The translations under genes and the position numbers were made by a program. 64,000 nucleotides of DNA from Bradysia coprophila (taxonomy: Eukaryota; Arthropoda; Insecta; Diptera; Sciaridae). A model generated the notes under the pieces. It saw only the letters and a program-made list of their open reading frames with translations, did no database searches and was not told the origin of the DNA. Of the stretch, positions 24,643 through 37,533 are shown piece by piece; positions within the stretch are counted from its first letter, which is position 1; every line of letters begins with the position of its first letter. The stretch is taken from positions 62,001-126,000 of the forward strand of contig NW_023503408.1 in NCBI RefSeq assembly GCF_014529535.1, read 5' to 3'.

Positions 24643-26079
24643 TCCTTAACCTGAACCTTAAGATTTGACGGTATTACAGTCAAAATGATGAAATTCTTTA
24701 GAGATAGAAATCCCCTAAAATTCTGGTGTCTGGTCAAGAATAAGATTGAAACGATATGATCACTAAGTTAAATTGTGTGACAAGCATTCACTTAGAATAT
24801 GAAAGACTTTGTGCTGTATATATAAGAACCGATAAATTCACGAAATCTCTGAGAAAAACCGCTCCAAATAGGACAAAACTTAAGAATTTCTGTATAAAAA
24901 TTGTTATGTGTTTCTGATGACCCAAAATATATTAGTTTTCTAACACTCCCGTAGCATAAATGTTAAGACTAAAGGCCAAAAATATTTATATTTACTCATC
25001 GAATGAGTGTAATGTTTTCCGAAATTGATTATTACACAAAATTTAGAGTAAATAAAGGGAAAATTGCACAAAACCTCGATTGAAACTTGTAAAAAGCTAA
25101 ATAAATACAAAAAATGTCATTTTGGAATCTGTGGACAAATGCACAATGAAAATATTATGAAAAGAATTTTTGACATATGTCATGTACCAAGGATCATATG
25201 GGGGGAATTTCGCACACGCTACAACTTGTGCGAAATTCCCCGAAGTCTGTTATGCCCGGATCCGCATCATTTCCAATCATTGTATGGGTCTTACCTGGAA
25301 AATTAGATTTTTATTTTTATTTATTTTTTTTATTTATTTATTTAAGCCAACGGCTGACACCTACTGGCTGTAATTTACAACATAAGAATTTACAAATAGA
25401 ATAAGGTAAATTCATTAAGCAAAACCGGAGGTGAAATTCGGCCCAGTCGACCCGTCGGAGCCTCGTTTCGCCTTTTGCTTCGTCACTTGATTGAAACTGA
25501 TCGATCGCGTTCTATTTCGGAAATTCGCGGTCCAGCAGCGCACAACAGTCCACGTTCCATACACTGAATGATCGGGTAACCGGTCCATGTAAACAACTCG
25601 CATGATTCTCCATTCGTGTGATCGGTCCACGCAGTCAATATGGAATAAGAAAAGAGCAATTCTTAGAAAGTACAGTCAAGAAGACGTATGACAAGAACTA
25701 TGAATAACGGCCGAAAAAGAAAATGATCAGGCGGCAGAAAGAATAAATCCATGCCTTCTTAACGTCTGACTCGTCAGATGCATAGATTTAACCGACGATC
25801 GAAAAGCGAACCGAGTAGTGGACGGGGTGAAAAGGTGTGCGAACACATTGAAGACTGTTGACAAGTAATTGATTGGCTCATATAGCCATATATTTTCGGT
25901 CAATGCGTCATCAGTTCACTTCAAATGAGCCCTGGTCGGGCCTGTTGGGTGTGAATTCTGCCGAGTCGAGTAAAGGTTCATGGGAAAATTCCTCAAATTG
26001 ATTCAGAGACACACCGCAGGTGAAACGACATTTTGGGGGATTAACACGTCCGATTAATGCTAAGTCCCCCAGCGCCCAT
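24643..26079. other. No gene recognised
   Basis: Contains an AT-rich simple stretch at 25308-25345 (TTTATTTATT type). Small open frames are scattered without recognisable domains. Confidence 0.4.
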
Positions 26080-26335
26080 TTTTACAAATAGTAATTACTG
26101 TCAAGCCTGAAATCTTTTCTTTTACACAATTTGTTTTCAGGGAAACAATATCATGTTGAAGATCAATTTTTCTATTTAAACAATACTCATTCGTCCAGTC
26201 TTCCAGTGGTTTCAACTTAAACATAATCCATTGGTTATACAAATACCTTAAATACGGCTTGCCATCTAAACCGATGGCGCAATCACCAATATGACATAGT
26301 GTTTGTATTTGATTGTAATTTCTACGTCCTGGATT
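26080..26335 (-). other. Possible cysteine-containing exon
   Basis: An open minus-strand stretch reads TLCHIGDCAIG near its start, EDWTNEYCLNRKIDL in the middle, and CKNGRWGT before a stop near 26060. Cysteines are regularly placed, and the last 35 residues loosely recall the end of a sushi-like module (C...G...C.NGRW). No start codon or flanking exons were found, so this is either an exon of a gene I cannot assemble or a pseudogene. Confidence 0.25.
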
Positions 26336-26511
26336 ATGTTTATTTGCTTGAACAAATGGAACGATATTTTTTCATTATCGCGTCTCATTTCATTGGTTTT
26401 GCTTTCAATCAATTGACACTAAGCCAAGTATTTCTTTAACTTGTCTTTGAAATACTTAGGTACCGCAATATATTAAGCATATTCAGCAAATTTCGCACCT
26501 TTCGATTTTTA

Positions 26512-26790
26512 GCCCCGTACGAAGTACTGGGGGCTTATAGGTTTAATATGCCGTTTGTAACATGTCGAATTAGAAGCAGACGGTTAGTGTAAAGCATTTG
26601 CCTATGTTCATAGATGACAAATCCGCAATAAAAACAAGGCATCAGAACTCGGAGCGTTTGCTGCGACTTAGCCCTGTACGACCCGTAATCCTATTTCGTC
26701 TGTAACCATAAAACGTCCGTAGCCGTAATACGCCTGGAACCCTAATACTAGTCAAGTTGGGTATAATCAAATTTACTGAAAGTGTTCATT
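26512..26790 (+). repeat. Short internally deleted copy of the AGCCCCGTACGAAGTAC repeat
   Basis: It begins AGCCCCGTACGAAGTACTGG and after about 120 bp jumps to the inverted outer end module (GGCATCAGAAC through the GACGT-type units). It lacks the 146-bp subrepeats and the GGAC tract. Confidence 0.7.
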
Positions 26791-27106
26791 GTCTCTAAGA
26801 CGATGCGCAATTGACTAAAGTAATATTTTCCATACATGTGTTCTTGGGTTCAGATCACTCCTATCCCGCCAATCACTACTGTTACTCCCATTTCGACTGG
26901 TGAAATGGAAAGCGTAAGCAGATACGGACGCGTCCGTAAAATAAATAAAAAATTAACCGATTTTTTGAAGAAAAAGAAGTGAAAATAAACAAAAAAATCA
27001 AAAAACTCGCAGAATTTTGAAAATCAACACATTTTGTATGCCCAAATTATTATTTTTTTCAACGAGTTTCAACAAGTTTTTCTAGTGGTCCTCAGACTCT
27101 GAAAAA

Positions 27107-27269
27107 TGTTGTAATCCATTTGGATCAGCAGAGTACACAAGGAAACACAGCCTTTCAGTTAAATGCTTGGTATGACAGTGACGTTTATTTTGTTCTCTTA
27201 AATACATCAAACAGTATGGTCTTAACTACGTTGGCCATACGACCAGTTAGATATTACAATATTTCAACA
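27107..27269 (-). repeat. 3' LTR of the copia-type element
   Basis: 163 bp, 161 positions identical to the 5' LTR, preceded on the minus strand by a polypurine tract and flanked by AAAAA. Confidence 0.85.
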
Positions 27270-28073
27270 CACCCACTTAATATGTAATCTGGTCAATGAT
27301 CAAAATAATGACGTCACAAAAAAAGTTCTTTAAAAATCAAAAATTTCGAAAAAACAAATTCTGGAAGAACCTTCCTTCTTGAACTAAAAATTTAGTTTAC
27401 TGTCCAGAATAGACAAATAAAAATCACGTAAAAAATAACAAAAAATAATCGGATAACTAATCCCTGGTACACAACTAATTCACTGCGCTTTAATTCAATG
27501 CAACCAATTCACTGCATTTTGTTCCAGTCAATGCAACTAATTCACTGCATTTCTATTCATTCGAAAAGACATATAGGACAACCAGTTCACTGCCCAATTC
27601 AGAAGCCCGTTGCACAAGGCTGATGCGACGTATAATAATTCGCATTACAGTCCCTAAACTTTAAAAATATTTGATTTCAGTATATTTAGCTAATCCTTCT
27701 GTCACATCTTTTGACAGCTTTTTACGTTTTAGTACGTTTTCTCTCCCAGCAAAAACCCTATCCCAGTACAAAAAGTATATCGAATGCCGCAAATGCATTT
27801 AAAAACGAAAATTCGTTGAAATACTTTTTTATCACACCAAATCTTTATCATTTTATACAAATATGTTCATCTTTATAATAACACAACATCGGTGATTTGC
27901 ATGCAATTTAAACAAAACCAAATCAATTGTTCATGTGTTACATTTACATTATGGAAGAGGAATGTCTTATTCTTTATCCAAATTTGTGCACAGCTAATTG
28001 TGTTTTTCTTTCTTTGTTTAACAAGTGTAACTTTCTGCAATAAGTCACTAAATAAACATTTCGATAAACTACA

Positions 28074-31000
28074 AAATAATTCAATAATATTGTATTGTGG
28101 CTTGCCTACGTCTACGATATGCAAATTTATTAAATTTTTGTGGACGAAAGAGCGACGCAATCTCAATAAACTAAACAGACATCTGAAACAAATTATGATC
28201 GGATCTACTACCCTCTCGTTTTCATACGTTTTGTTCATTATTTCATTATTGTTGCTTGACATTAGAGATTTTTTTTTTTCATTGTGCAAAAGTCAACCGA
28301 CAAGAGGACAGCGAATTATAAAACTTGTTCTTCAATTTGTAAATTTTAATTTAATTTTTGTGCTTTATTGTGACTTTGATATCAATTTCTATCAGTATTT
28401 TCGAAATTAGTTCAGCTAAATGCAAAGGAGTTGCGTGTTCAAATGTTGGATTTGTTGTATTAAATCAGTAAAAATGTTTTCTGTTTTGATCGTCTACAAT
28501 CATTGTTTGGAATATTCAGTTTCGAATAGTTAACAATATTATTAACCAAGATGGCTCAGTATGTTTCTCAATTCGTCGGTCCGAAAATCAATAAATTGAA
28601 ACAACTTTAAACATTTTGTGACCTTAACGCCATAATATCAGCTGTGGCTCGAAATATAAATACAAAAATCAAATTAGAATTTCTTACGTGTAGTCGAATT
28701 GACTTCAGACATAATTTTGTCATTTCGCTTGCACGTAAGGTGCGAGTTTTTTTAAAAGGAATTTTAACGTGATCTTATGTGTTTAAAGATTGAATTAATA
28801 GCTGATGATGTGTTATGTGACAATAAAGTCACAAAGCGTCGGAAAATGTTTCAATTTTGGATATTTTTGATCGACAAATCGAGAGACATGAAACCTCTAA
28901 AATGTGCAATAACTATTCGGTATAAGTATTACCGCTGTGCATTTTATATGTGATTATGATGGCCAATAATATTGATGATGTCTCTAATATCTGCAAGTTC
29001 GAACAAAACGCCTTTACGTTGCAGTTTGTAAATGGATGAATTCCCTAAGATGAAACAACACGCCTTTACGTTTCTCTTCGTAAATGGAATTGTACAAACG
29101 CCTTTATGTTACATTTCGTATAAGGATGAATTCCCAAGGATTGTACAAAAATACTTTACAGTAAAGGCTTTACGTTACATTTCGTAAAAGGATAAATTAC
29201 TAATTGATAGGATTAACAATAAACAGATTATCATTAAGAAAAAAAAATTAACAAAATGTTTGTTAAATCCTAGCGATTTTTTGATTTTGATTTTTTGGTG
29301 AGATTTGGTGACATCACAAAAATTGGCATCACAAAGATCCGCACTGACTTAAAACACCTCTTTGTCTTATTTTGTCATAAATTGTTCACTCCTTTTATTT
29401 GATTGCAAAGAAATTTTCAGAACAAACAAAAGATGCTTCATCAGAGTTATGCTGTCTGCTGAAAGATGCTTTAAAGAGGAGGTATTTCTTGTCTACCTCT
29501 TGAATAAAATTTAAACTCATGTGAATACGGCCGCAAAGCTCACAGTAGTTGAAATTTTCTAGATTAAAAGACTTTTTTTAGCAAATAAATCTACTGAATT
29601 GACCCGATTTGCTCATCAATGAGGGATGCAACTAGTGTGTTTACGGCCCTCGCTTCGCTCTGGCCGCAAAGTTCACACTCGTTGATTTTTTTTCTAGCAT
29701 AGACAGCAAGAAATCACGCATAGAAGTCTTTTCAGAACAAATCATAGATTATTGATCCATCATTTTCCATTAACGTTAACTTCGTTAGTAATTTCAGTTC
29801 TGTCGAAATTACTCCGTATGATAAGGAGACAGAGCCATCACAAATTTCATTCTTAGTCGAATAATTTTTTTTGTTGAGGATTATTCAAGCTATCGTGCTA
29901 TCAAGCGACCGACGAGACGAAAATTCTTTTGGGAATATCTCTAAGACCTGCTCTAAGGTGACTCGTCCGTTATTGGCCATCTTCAAACTTAACCTCAGGA
30001 ATTTAATTCCTCTCGATTAAAAAAAAGTTTTGGAAATCTGTTGAGAAATACTCAAGTTATCAAACGTTGACCCAAAAATTCTTTTGGAAATATCTCAGAG
30101 ATCTCCGGTCTATTATAGCCCATCTTTGAACTTAACGTGAGGAATTGAATTCCCCGTCGATTAAAAAGAAGTTTTTGGAAATCCGTTTAGGATTATTCAA
30201 GTTATCGTGGAATCAAGCGACGAGCCAAAAATTCTATTAAGAATATCTTTAAGATCACCGGTCCGTTATAGCCCATCTTCAAACTTGACCTGAGGAATTG
30301 AATTCCTCTTCGATAAAAAAAAGTTTTTGGAAATCCACTAAGAATTACTCGAGTTATCTTGTTATCAAGAGACAAGACAAAAATTCTTTTGAGAATATAT
30401 CCGAGCTCCCCAGTCTTTTATAGCCCATCTTCGAACTTAACCTAAAGAATTTAATTCCTCGTCAAATAAAAATAATAATTTGGAACTCAGTTGAGGATTG
30501 CTCAAGTTATCGTGTTATCAAGCAATGAGACAAAAATTCTTTTGGGAATATCTTTAAGATCATCGGTACATCATAGCCCATCTTCGAACTTAACCTCAGG
30601 AATTTAATTCCCCGTCGAATAAAAAAAAAATTGGAAATCCATTGAGAATTACTCGAGTTATCGTGTTATCAAAGAATGAACAAAGTGTGACAAACATTTT
30701 CTGTATTTAAGATTTTTGGTCATACATTCATGTATTTTCAATCATAGTGAACATTTTGTGACAAACATTTTAGAGTGTTTTTCATCCGTAAGACCCATGA
30801 CTTTCAGTCAAGGGAATAAATGCCAATATATATTTCGTCTTTAGTTCAAACATTTAAAAAAAAGTCAAAAATGTAAAAACAACTGATTTTGTCATGCAAA
30901 AATATAGATAAAAATTGACAAAATTGCCGACCACGAAAATATGTCGTCGATTTATATGCATTTTTTATGCATAGGTAAAAAAGACAGAAACACGCAACGC

Positions 31001-33963
31001 AATATTTTGTCTCACATCAAAGTTCGACTTCCTTGTAAGACAAATATTACGTTGCATGTTCCTGTCTTCTTTACCTATGCATAAAAAATGCATATAAATC
31101 GACGACATATTTTTGTGGTCGGCAAATTTGTCAATTTTTATCTATATTTTTGCATGACAAAATCAGTTCTTTTTACATTTTTGAATTTTTTTTAATGTTT
31201 GAACTAAAGACGAAATATATATTGGCATTTATTCCCTTGACTGAAAGTCATGGGTCTTACGGATGAAAAACACTCTAAAATGTTTGTCACAAAATGTTCA
31301 CTATGATTGAAAATACATGAATGTGTGACCAAAAATCTTAAATATAGAAAATGTTTGTCACACTTTGTTCATTCTTTGATAACACGATAACTCGAGTAAT
31401 TCTCAATGGATTTCCAATTTTTTTTTTATTCGACGGGGAATTAAATTCCTGAGGTTAAGTTCGAAGATGGGCTATGATGTACCGATGATCTTAAAGATAT
31501 TCCCAAAAGAATTTCTGTCTCATTGCTTGATAACACGATAACTTGAGCAATCTTCAACTGAGTTCCAAATTATTTTTTTTATTTGACGAGGAATTAAATT
31601 CTTTAGGTTAAGTTCGAAGATAGGCTATAACAGACTGGGGAGCTCGGAGATATTCTCAAAAGAATTTTTGTCTTGTCTCTTGATAACAAGATAACTCGAG
31701 TAATTCTTAGTGGATTTCCAAAAACTTTTTTTTATCGAAGAGGAATTCAATTCCTCAGGTCAAGTTTGAAGATGGGCTATAACGGACCGGTGATCTTAAA
31801 GATATTCTTAATAGAATTTTTGGCTCGTCGCTTGATTCCACGATAACTTGAATAATCCTAAACGGATTTCCAAAAACTTCTTTTTAATCGACGGGGAATT
31901 CAATTCCTCACGTTAAGTTCAAAGATGGGCTATAATAGACCGGAGATCTCTGAGATATTCCCAAAAGAATTTTTGGGTCAACGTTTGATAACTTGAGTAT
32001 TTCTCAACAGATTTCCAAAACTTTTTTTTAATCGAGAGGAATTAAATTCCTGAGGTTAAGTTTGAAGATGGCCAATAACGGACGAGTCACCTTAGAGCAG
32101 GTCTTAGAGATATTCCCAAAAGAATTTTCGTCTCGTCGGTCGCTTGATAGCACGATAGCTTGAATAATCCTCAACAAAAAAAATTATTCGACTAAGAATG
32201 AAATTTGTGATGGCTCTGTCTCCTTATCATACGGAGTAATTTCGACAGAACTGAAATTACTAACGAAGTTAACGTTAATGGAAAATGATGAATCAATAAT
32301 CTATGATTTGTTCTGAAAAGACGTGATATCTTGCTGTCTATGCTAGAAAAAAAATCAACGAGTGTGAACTTTGCGGCCAGAGCGAAGCGAGGGCCGTAAA
32401 CACACTAGTTGCATCCCTCATTGATGAGCAAATCGGGTCAATTCAGTAGATTTATTTGCTAAAAAAAGTCTTTTAATTTAGAAAATTTCAACTACTGTGA
32501 GCTTTGCGGCCGTATTCACATGAGTTTAAATTTTATTCAAGAGGTAGACAAGAAATACCTCCTCTTTAAAGCATCTTTCAGCAGACAGCATAACTCTGAT
32601 GAAGCATCTTTTGTTTGTTCTGAAAATTTCTTTGCAATCAAATAAAAGGAGTGAACAATTTATGACAAAATAAGACAAAGAGGTGTTTTAAGTCAGTGCG
32701 GATCTTTGTGATGCCAATTTTTGTGATGTCACCAAATCTCACCAAAAAATCAAAATCAAAAAATCGCTAGGATTTAACAAACATTTTGTTAATTTTTTTT
32801 TCTTAATGATAATCTGTTTATTGTTAATCTTATGAATTAGTAATTTATCCTTTTACGAAATGTAACGTAAAGCCTTTACTGTAAAGTATTTTTGTACAAT
32901 CCTTGGGAATTCATCCTTATACGAAATGTAACATAAAGGCGTTTGTACAATTCCATTTACGAAGAGAAACGTAAAGGCGTGTTGTTTCATCTTAGGGAAT
33001 TCATCCATTTACAAACTGCAACGTAAAGGCGTTTTGTTCGAACTTGCAGATATTAGAGACATCATCAATATTATTGGCCATCATAATCACATATAAAATG
33101 CACAGCGGTAATACTTATACCGAATAGTTATTGCACATTTTAGAGGTTTCATGTCTCTCGATTTGTCGATCAAAAATATCCAAAATTGAAACATTTTCCG
33201 ACGCTTCGTGACTTTATTGTCACATAACACATCATCAGCTATTAATTCAATCTTTAAACACATAAGATCACGTTAAAATTCCTTTTAAAAAAACTCGCAC
33301 CTTACGTGCAAGCGAAATGACAAAATTATGTCTGAAGTCAATTCGACTACACGTAAGAAATTCTAATTTGATTTTTGTATTTATATTTCGAGCCACAGCT
33401 GATATTATGGCGTTAAGGTCACAAAATGTTTAAAGTTGTTTCAATTTATTGATTTTCGGACCGACGAATTGAGAAACATACTGAGCCATCTTGGTTATTA
33501 ATATTGTTAACTATTCGAAACAGAATATTCCAAACAATGATTGTAGACGATCAAAACAGAAAACATTTTTACTGATTTAATACAACAAATCCAACATTTG
33601 AACAAGCAACTCCTTTGCATTTAGCTGAAATAATTTCGAAAATACTGATAGAAATTGATATCAAAGTCACAATAAAGCACAAAAATTAAATTAAAATTTA
33701 CAAATTGAAGAACAAGTTTTATAATTCGCTGTCCTCTTGTCGGTTGACTTTTGCACAATGAAAAAAAAAATCTCTAATGTCAAGCAACAATAATGAAATA
33801 ATGAACAAAACGTATGAAAACGAGAGGGTAGTAGATCCGATCATAATTTGTTTCAGATGTCTGTTTAGTTTATTGAGATTGCGTCGCTCTTTCGTCCACA
33901 AAAATTTAATAAATTTGCATATCGTAGACGTAGGCAGGCCACAATACAATATTATTGAGTTAT
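28074..33963. repeat. Near-perfect 5.9-kb palindrome (inner arms)
   Basis: The arms 28074-31005 and 31035-33963 are reverse complements with only scattered differences. Examples are the TTGCCTACGTCTACGATATGC block at 28100 mirrored at 33935, and the ACTCGAGTTATCGTG blocks at 30650 and 31385. The central 60 bp are an imperfect hairpin (CAATATTTTGTC / GACAAATATTACG). High arm identity implies recent origin or gene conversion. Confidence 0.8.
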
Positions 33964-34424
33964 TCCCTTGACTGAAAGTCAGGGTCTTACACCAGAAAAT
34001 ACCGAAATATGTGGGTGACAAAAAAGTTCACTATGATTGAAAATGTATGAAATGGTATGAAAAACGTTAAATGTGGGTGACAAAAAATCGTTGAAGGCAC
34101 GATAACTTGAGTAATTCTCAAGCTATTTGGATGAATCTTTTTTTTAAATATGTGGAATTAAAATCTCGAGGCTAAGTTCGAAGATGGGCAATGTGGGACG
34201 AAGGATCTGGAAGCTATCCAGGAAAAACAGGATTTTACACTGTTGATTATAGCCTCTATCGAAAAAGATTACTTTGATGAAATTTGATTTGGTTGCGTAG
34301 TGTGTGTAAATCGTATAAGTATGTTTTCGATAATGTGCATGAAACAAGTAAAAAGAAAAATTTCGTCAGTACATGCCCAGCCTCTAACCGGTAAACATCT
34401 CTTGTTAGTGAACTGCTAACAAAT

Positions 34425-35380
34425 CTGATGTTGACTATCAAATTTGATAGTTGACTAACAACTTGATAGTTGAGTAACAATTTGATAGTTGACTATCAAA
34501 TTTGATAGTTGACTATCAAATTTGATAGTTGACTATCAAATTTGATAGTTGACTAACAACTTGATAGTTGACTATCAAATTTGATAGTTGACTAACAACT
34601 TGATAGTTGACTATCAAATTTGATAGTTGACTAACAACTTGATAGTTGACTATCAAATTTGATAGTTGACTAACAACTTGATAGTTGACTAACAACTTGA
34701 TAGTTGACTATCAAATTTGATAGTTGACTAACAACTTGATAGTTGACTATCAAATTTGATAGTTGACTAACAACTTGATAGTTGACTATCAAATTTGATA
34801 GTTGACTAACAACTTGATAGTTGACTATCAAATTTGATAGTTGACTATCAAAATTGATAGTTGACTATCAAATTTGATAGTTGACTATCAAAATTGATAG
34901 TTGATTGTTGACTATCAAATTTGATAGTTGACTAACAACTTGATAGTTGAGTAACAATTTGATAGTTGACTATCAAATTTGATAGTTGACTAACAACTTG
35001 ATAGTTGACTATCAAATTTGATAGTTGACTAACAACTTGATAGTTGACTATCAAATTTGATAGTTGACTAACAACTTGATAGTTGACTATCAAATTTGAT
35101 AGTTGACTAACAACTTGATAGTTGACTAACAACTTGATAGTTGACTATCAAATTTTGATAGTTGACTATCAAATTTTGATAGTTGACTATCAAATTTGAT
35201 AGTTGACTATCAAATTTGATAGTTGACTATCAAAATTGATAGTTGACTATCAAAATTGATAGTTGACTATCAAATTTGATAGTTGACTATCAAAATTGAT
35301 AGTTGACTATCAAAATTGATAGTTGACTATCAAAATTGATAGTTGACTATCAAATTTGATAGTTGACTAACAAATTTAAT
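34425..35380. repeat. Minisatellite of self-complementary units (about 950 bp)
   Basis: About fifty tandem units of 18-20 bp, mainly TTGATAGTTGACTATCAA with an ACTTGATAGTTGACTAACA variant. Each main unit is an inverted repeat around a TG centre, so single strands could form chains of small hairpins. Variant units alternate in blocks, which indicates expansion of higher-order pairs. Confidence 0.9.
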
Positions 35381-35734
35381 GCGTCTACTATACCAAAGAA
35401 AGATGTTTTTTACTCAATGTCTTACGGCAGAAAAATGCCTGCTATCAAATGAGCACACTATGATTGAAAAGTGTAGGAAATTTTTATGTTAAATGTAACC
35501 ATCTTTCTTTGTAGGCAATGTAACTTAAGTCATTCTCAACTAATTTCTAAAAATTATTTTTTTTAAATTCATTATTCCAACAATCAAACAAAATATTTTA
35601 CAACTCATTCAATTTTACCGATAAAAAATAATAAATTACCGATAGAAATGTGGTACATGTCGCTGGCACCTCTTCAGTAAATCAGTAAAAAAAGGCTTTC
35701 CTTCACACTTTGTCGATTTTGGAAATATAAAGCA

Positions 35735-35945
35735 ATGGCGGTTCGTTCCTAGGGACTCCATCCTTCAACGAAATGTAATGAGAAGGCGTTCTGTTCGCTC
35801 CTAGGGAATTCATCCTTCTACGAAATGTAATGCAAAGGCGTTCTGTTCGTTCCTAGGGACTCCATCCTTCAACGAAATGTAATGAGAAGGCGTTTTGTTC
35901 GTTCCTAGGGAATTCATCCTTCTACGAAATGTAACTTAGAGACGT
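35735..35945 (+). repeat. Tandem repeat, about 62-bp units
   Basis: Four units around GGCGTTCTGTTCGTTCCTAG and CATCCTTCTACGAAATGTAA. The GGCGTT...CATCC...CGAAATGTAA order matches the 55-60 bp units in the foldback arms near 29100 and 32950. Confidence 0.7.
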
Positions 35946-36967
35946 TTCGTCAATTCTTCACTTTTGTCGCTTTCTGAATCGACGAAAAAAATCGACAAAA
36001 GTGAAGAAACGACAAAAAAAAATAAATTAATTTATCGGTCGTTTATTACCATCCAAATTTTATTCACGATTGAAGGTTTTGTAAATTTAGTAAGTACCGG
36101 GGGACTTCCTTTTTTGTACAAAACTGTAAGAGAAGAACATCTATCGCGTTTTTTATTTTTTACCAAAGTGAAAGAGTCCTCTCATCGTTCCACATTCGTA
36201 AAACTTCGCATCTACTCTGATTAAATTTGACAAAATGGCAATCAAACAGAATAATAGATAGCTCATACGAGTGGGAAGTTTGCGGCCAGAGCGGAGCGAG
36301 GGCCGTAATTCACACGAGTCTCATTTTTTTTACGATTTGTGGTTGATTGAAAATCTTGCTGCAAATTTATAAGAAAAATGAGAACTCAAAGATCATTCGG
36401 TCTTACGTTCGAAGGTTTATTTGAAGAACTTTTTCTGTCAAATTTTGTTGTCATGTATAGAGTAATCGATACATTAAATGTAGGTATTTGTATCAGTGAT
36501 GTTTCGGAAGTTCAACAATGAAATTGATCAAAAATATATTGAAAAAATGGTCAGTCAAGGGACCTGACCCGCCCAAAAGGTGGGACCTAGTTTTGTAGTT
36601 TATCGAAATGTTTATTTAGTGCACAAATTTGGATAAAGAATAAGACATTCCTCTTCCATAATGTAAATGTAACACATGAACAATTGATTTGGTTTTGTTT
36701 AAATTGCATGCAAATCACCGATGTTGTGTTATTATAAAGATGAACATATTTGTATAAAATGATAAAGATTTGGTGTGATAAAAAAGTATTTCAACGAATT
36801 TTCGTTTTTAAATGCATTTGCGGCATTCGATATACTTTTTGTACTGGGATAGGGTTTTTGCTGCTGGGAGAGAAAACGTACTAAAACGTAAAAAGCTGTC
36901 AAAAGATGTGACAGAAGGATTAGCTAAATATACTGAAATCAAATATTTTTAAAGTTTAGGGACTGTA

Positions 36968-37470
36968 TAAATACACATAGGGCCCTAGTACCGGCCTTAG
37001 TCCGAGGACCCAATTTTTTTTTTCAACTACATTCTATTCGGCCTTCGATTACCTTCTAAATTAAACAAAAATTACGACAAACGGAGGAAATTTACTCGAG
37101 TTGTATGTAAAATACACATAGGGCCATAGTACCGGCCTTAGTACAAGGACCCAATTTTTTTTTTTCAACAACATTCTGTTCGGCCTCTTTTAGAAACTCT
37201 TAAAACTCTTTTAGATGGTAATTGATAAATGTCCTGAAGTGCCGCTTGACATTTTTCAAAAATCGAGGGACCCCAGCAATTAGTGTTGTGATGGAATATT
37301 TTCCAGAATTTGTCTAAAATATCTGTAGCATATCTTGATTTGAGCTCAATTACTCTTGAGAATTTTTTAAACAACTAACAAAATGGAGAAACGGGCAGGC
37401 CACGTCAGTGGCCTTACTTGTCTTATAAGCCTACAGTACTTCGTTCCTTTCCATTCTTGTCAATTCCGAG
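36968..37470 (-). repeat. Decayed AGCCCCGTACGAAGTAC-family copy
   Basis: On the minus strand it starts AACGAAGTACTGTAGGCTTATAAGAC and ends in two GGGCCCTATGTGTATTTTACAT-type subrepeats. The foldback element sits at its TA junction at 36966-36967, so the repeat was there before the foldback inserted. Confidence 0.55.
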
Positions 37471-37533
37471 CAGGGTGTGTAATCAATTACCCGAGTGGTG
37501 TCCCCCTCGAGAAAAATACTGTTGAATTAGATA

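Larger units (their letters stand above)
33964..36590. mobile_element. 2.6-kb insertion in the right arm, TCCCTTGACTG ends
   Basis: The sequence between 33963 and 36591 is absent from the mirrored left arm. It begins TCCCTTGACTGAAAGTCAGG, and the inverted end CAGTCAAGGGA is at 36552-36562, about 30 bp inside the right junction. The same TCCCTTGACTGAAAGTCATG phrase occurs within the arms (30800 and 31230), so the insert is a relative of the host element's interior. It contains the palindromic minisatellite and a 62-bp tandem array. Confidence 0.65.
27648..36965. mobile_element. 9.3-kb foldback DNA element with arms of about 3.3 kb, TA-flanked
   Basis: The ends are inverted copies of CAGTCCCTAAACTTTAAAAA, each flanked by TA (27646-27647, 36966-36967), as in Tc1/mariner-type elements. 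The arms pair from the ends to a centre near 31020. Positions summing to about 62040 pair in the inner part; the outer part is offset by 2.57 kb because the right arm carries an insertion at 33964-36590. Each arm contains six units of about 150 bp (29880-30670, mirrored at 31370-32160) and 55-60 bp tandem units (29010-29200, mirrored at 32850-33040). No transposase is recognised; a 172-codon frame at 27892-28410 has no domain I know. Confidence 0.75.

Noticed and set aside
27892..28410. 172-codon frame with hydrophobic stretches as a membrane protein
   Set aside because: It lies across the foldback arm; the mirrored arm encodes only part of it, and the hydrophobicity follows from T-rich DNA.
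28074..33963. CRISPR-like or prokaryotic repeat array
   Set aside because: The repeats are inverted arms with 150-bp subrepeats and no unique spacers, in a clearly eukaryotic context.
34932..35132. Open frame of repeated VNYQVVSQLSNLI units
   Set aside because: It is simply the palindromic minisatellite read in one frame.
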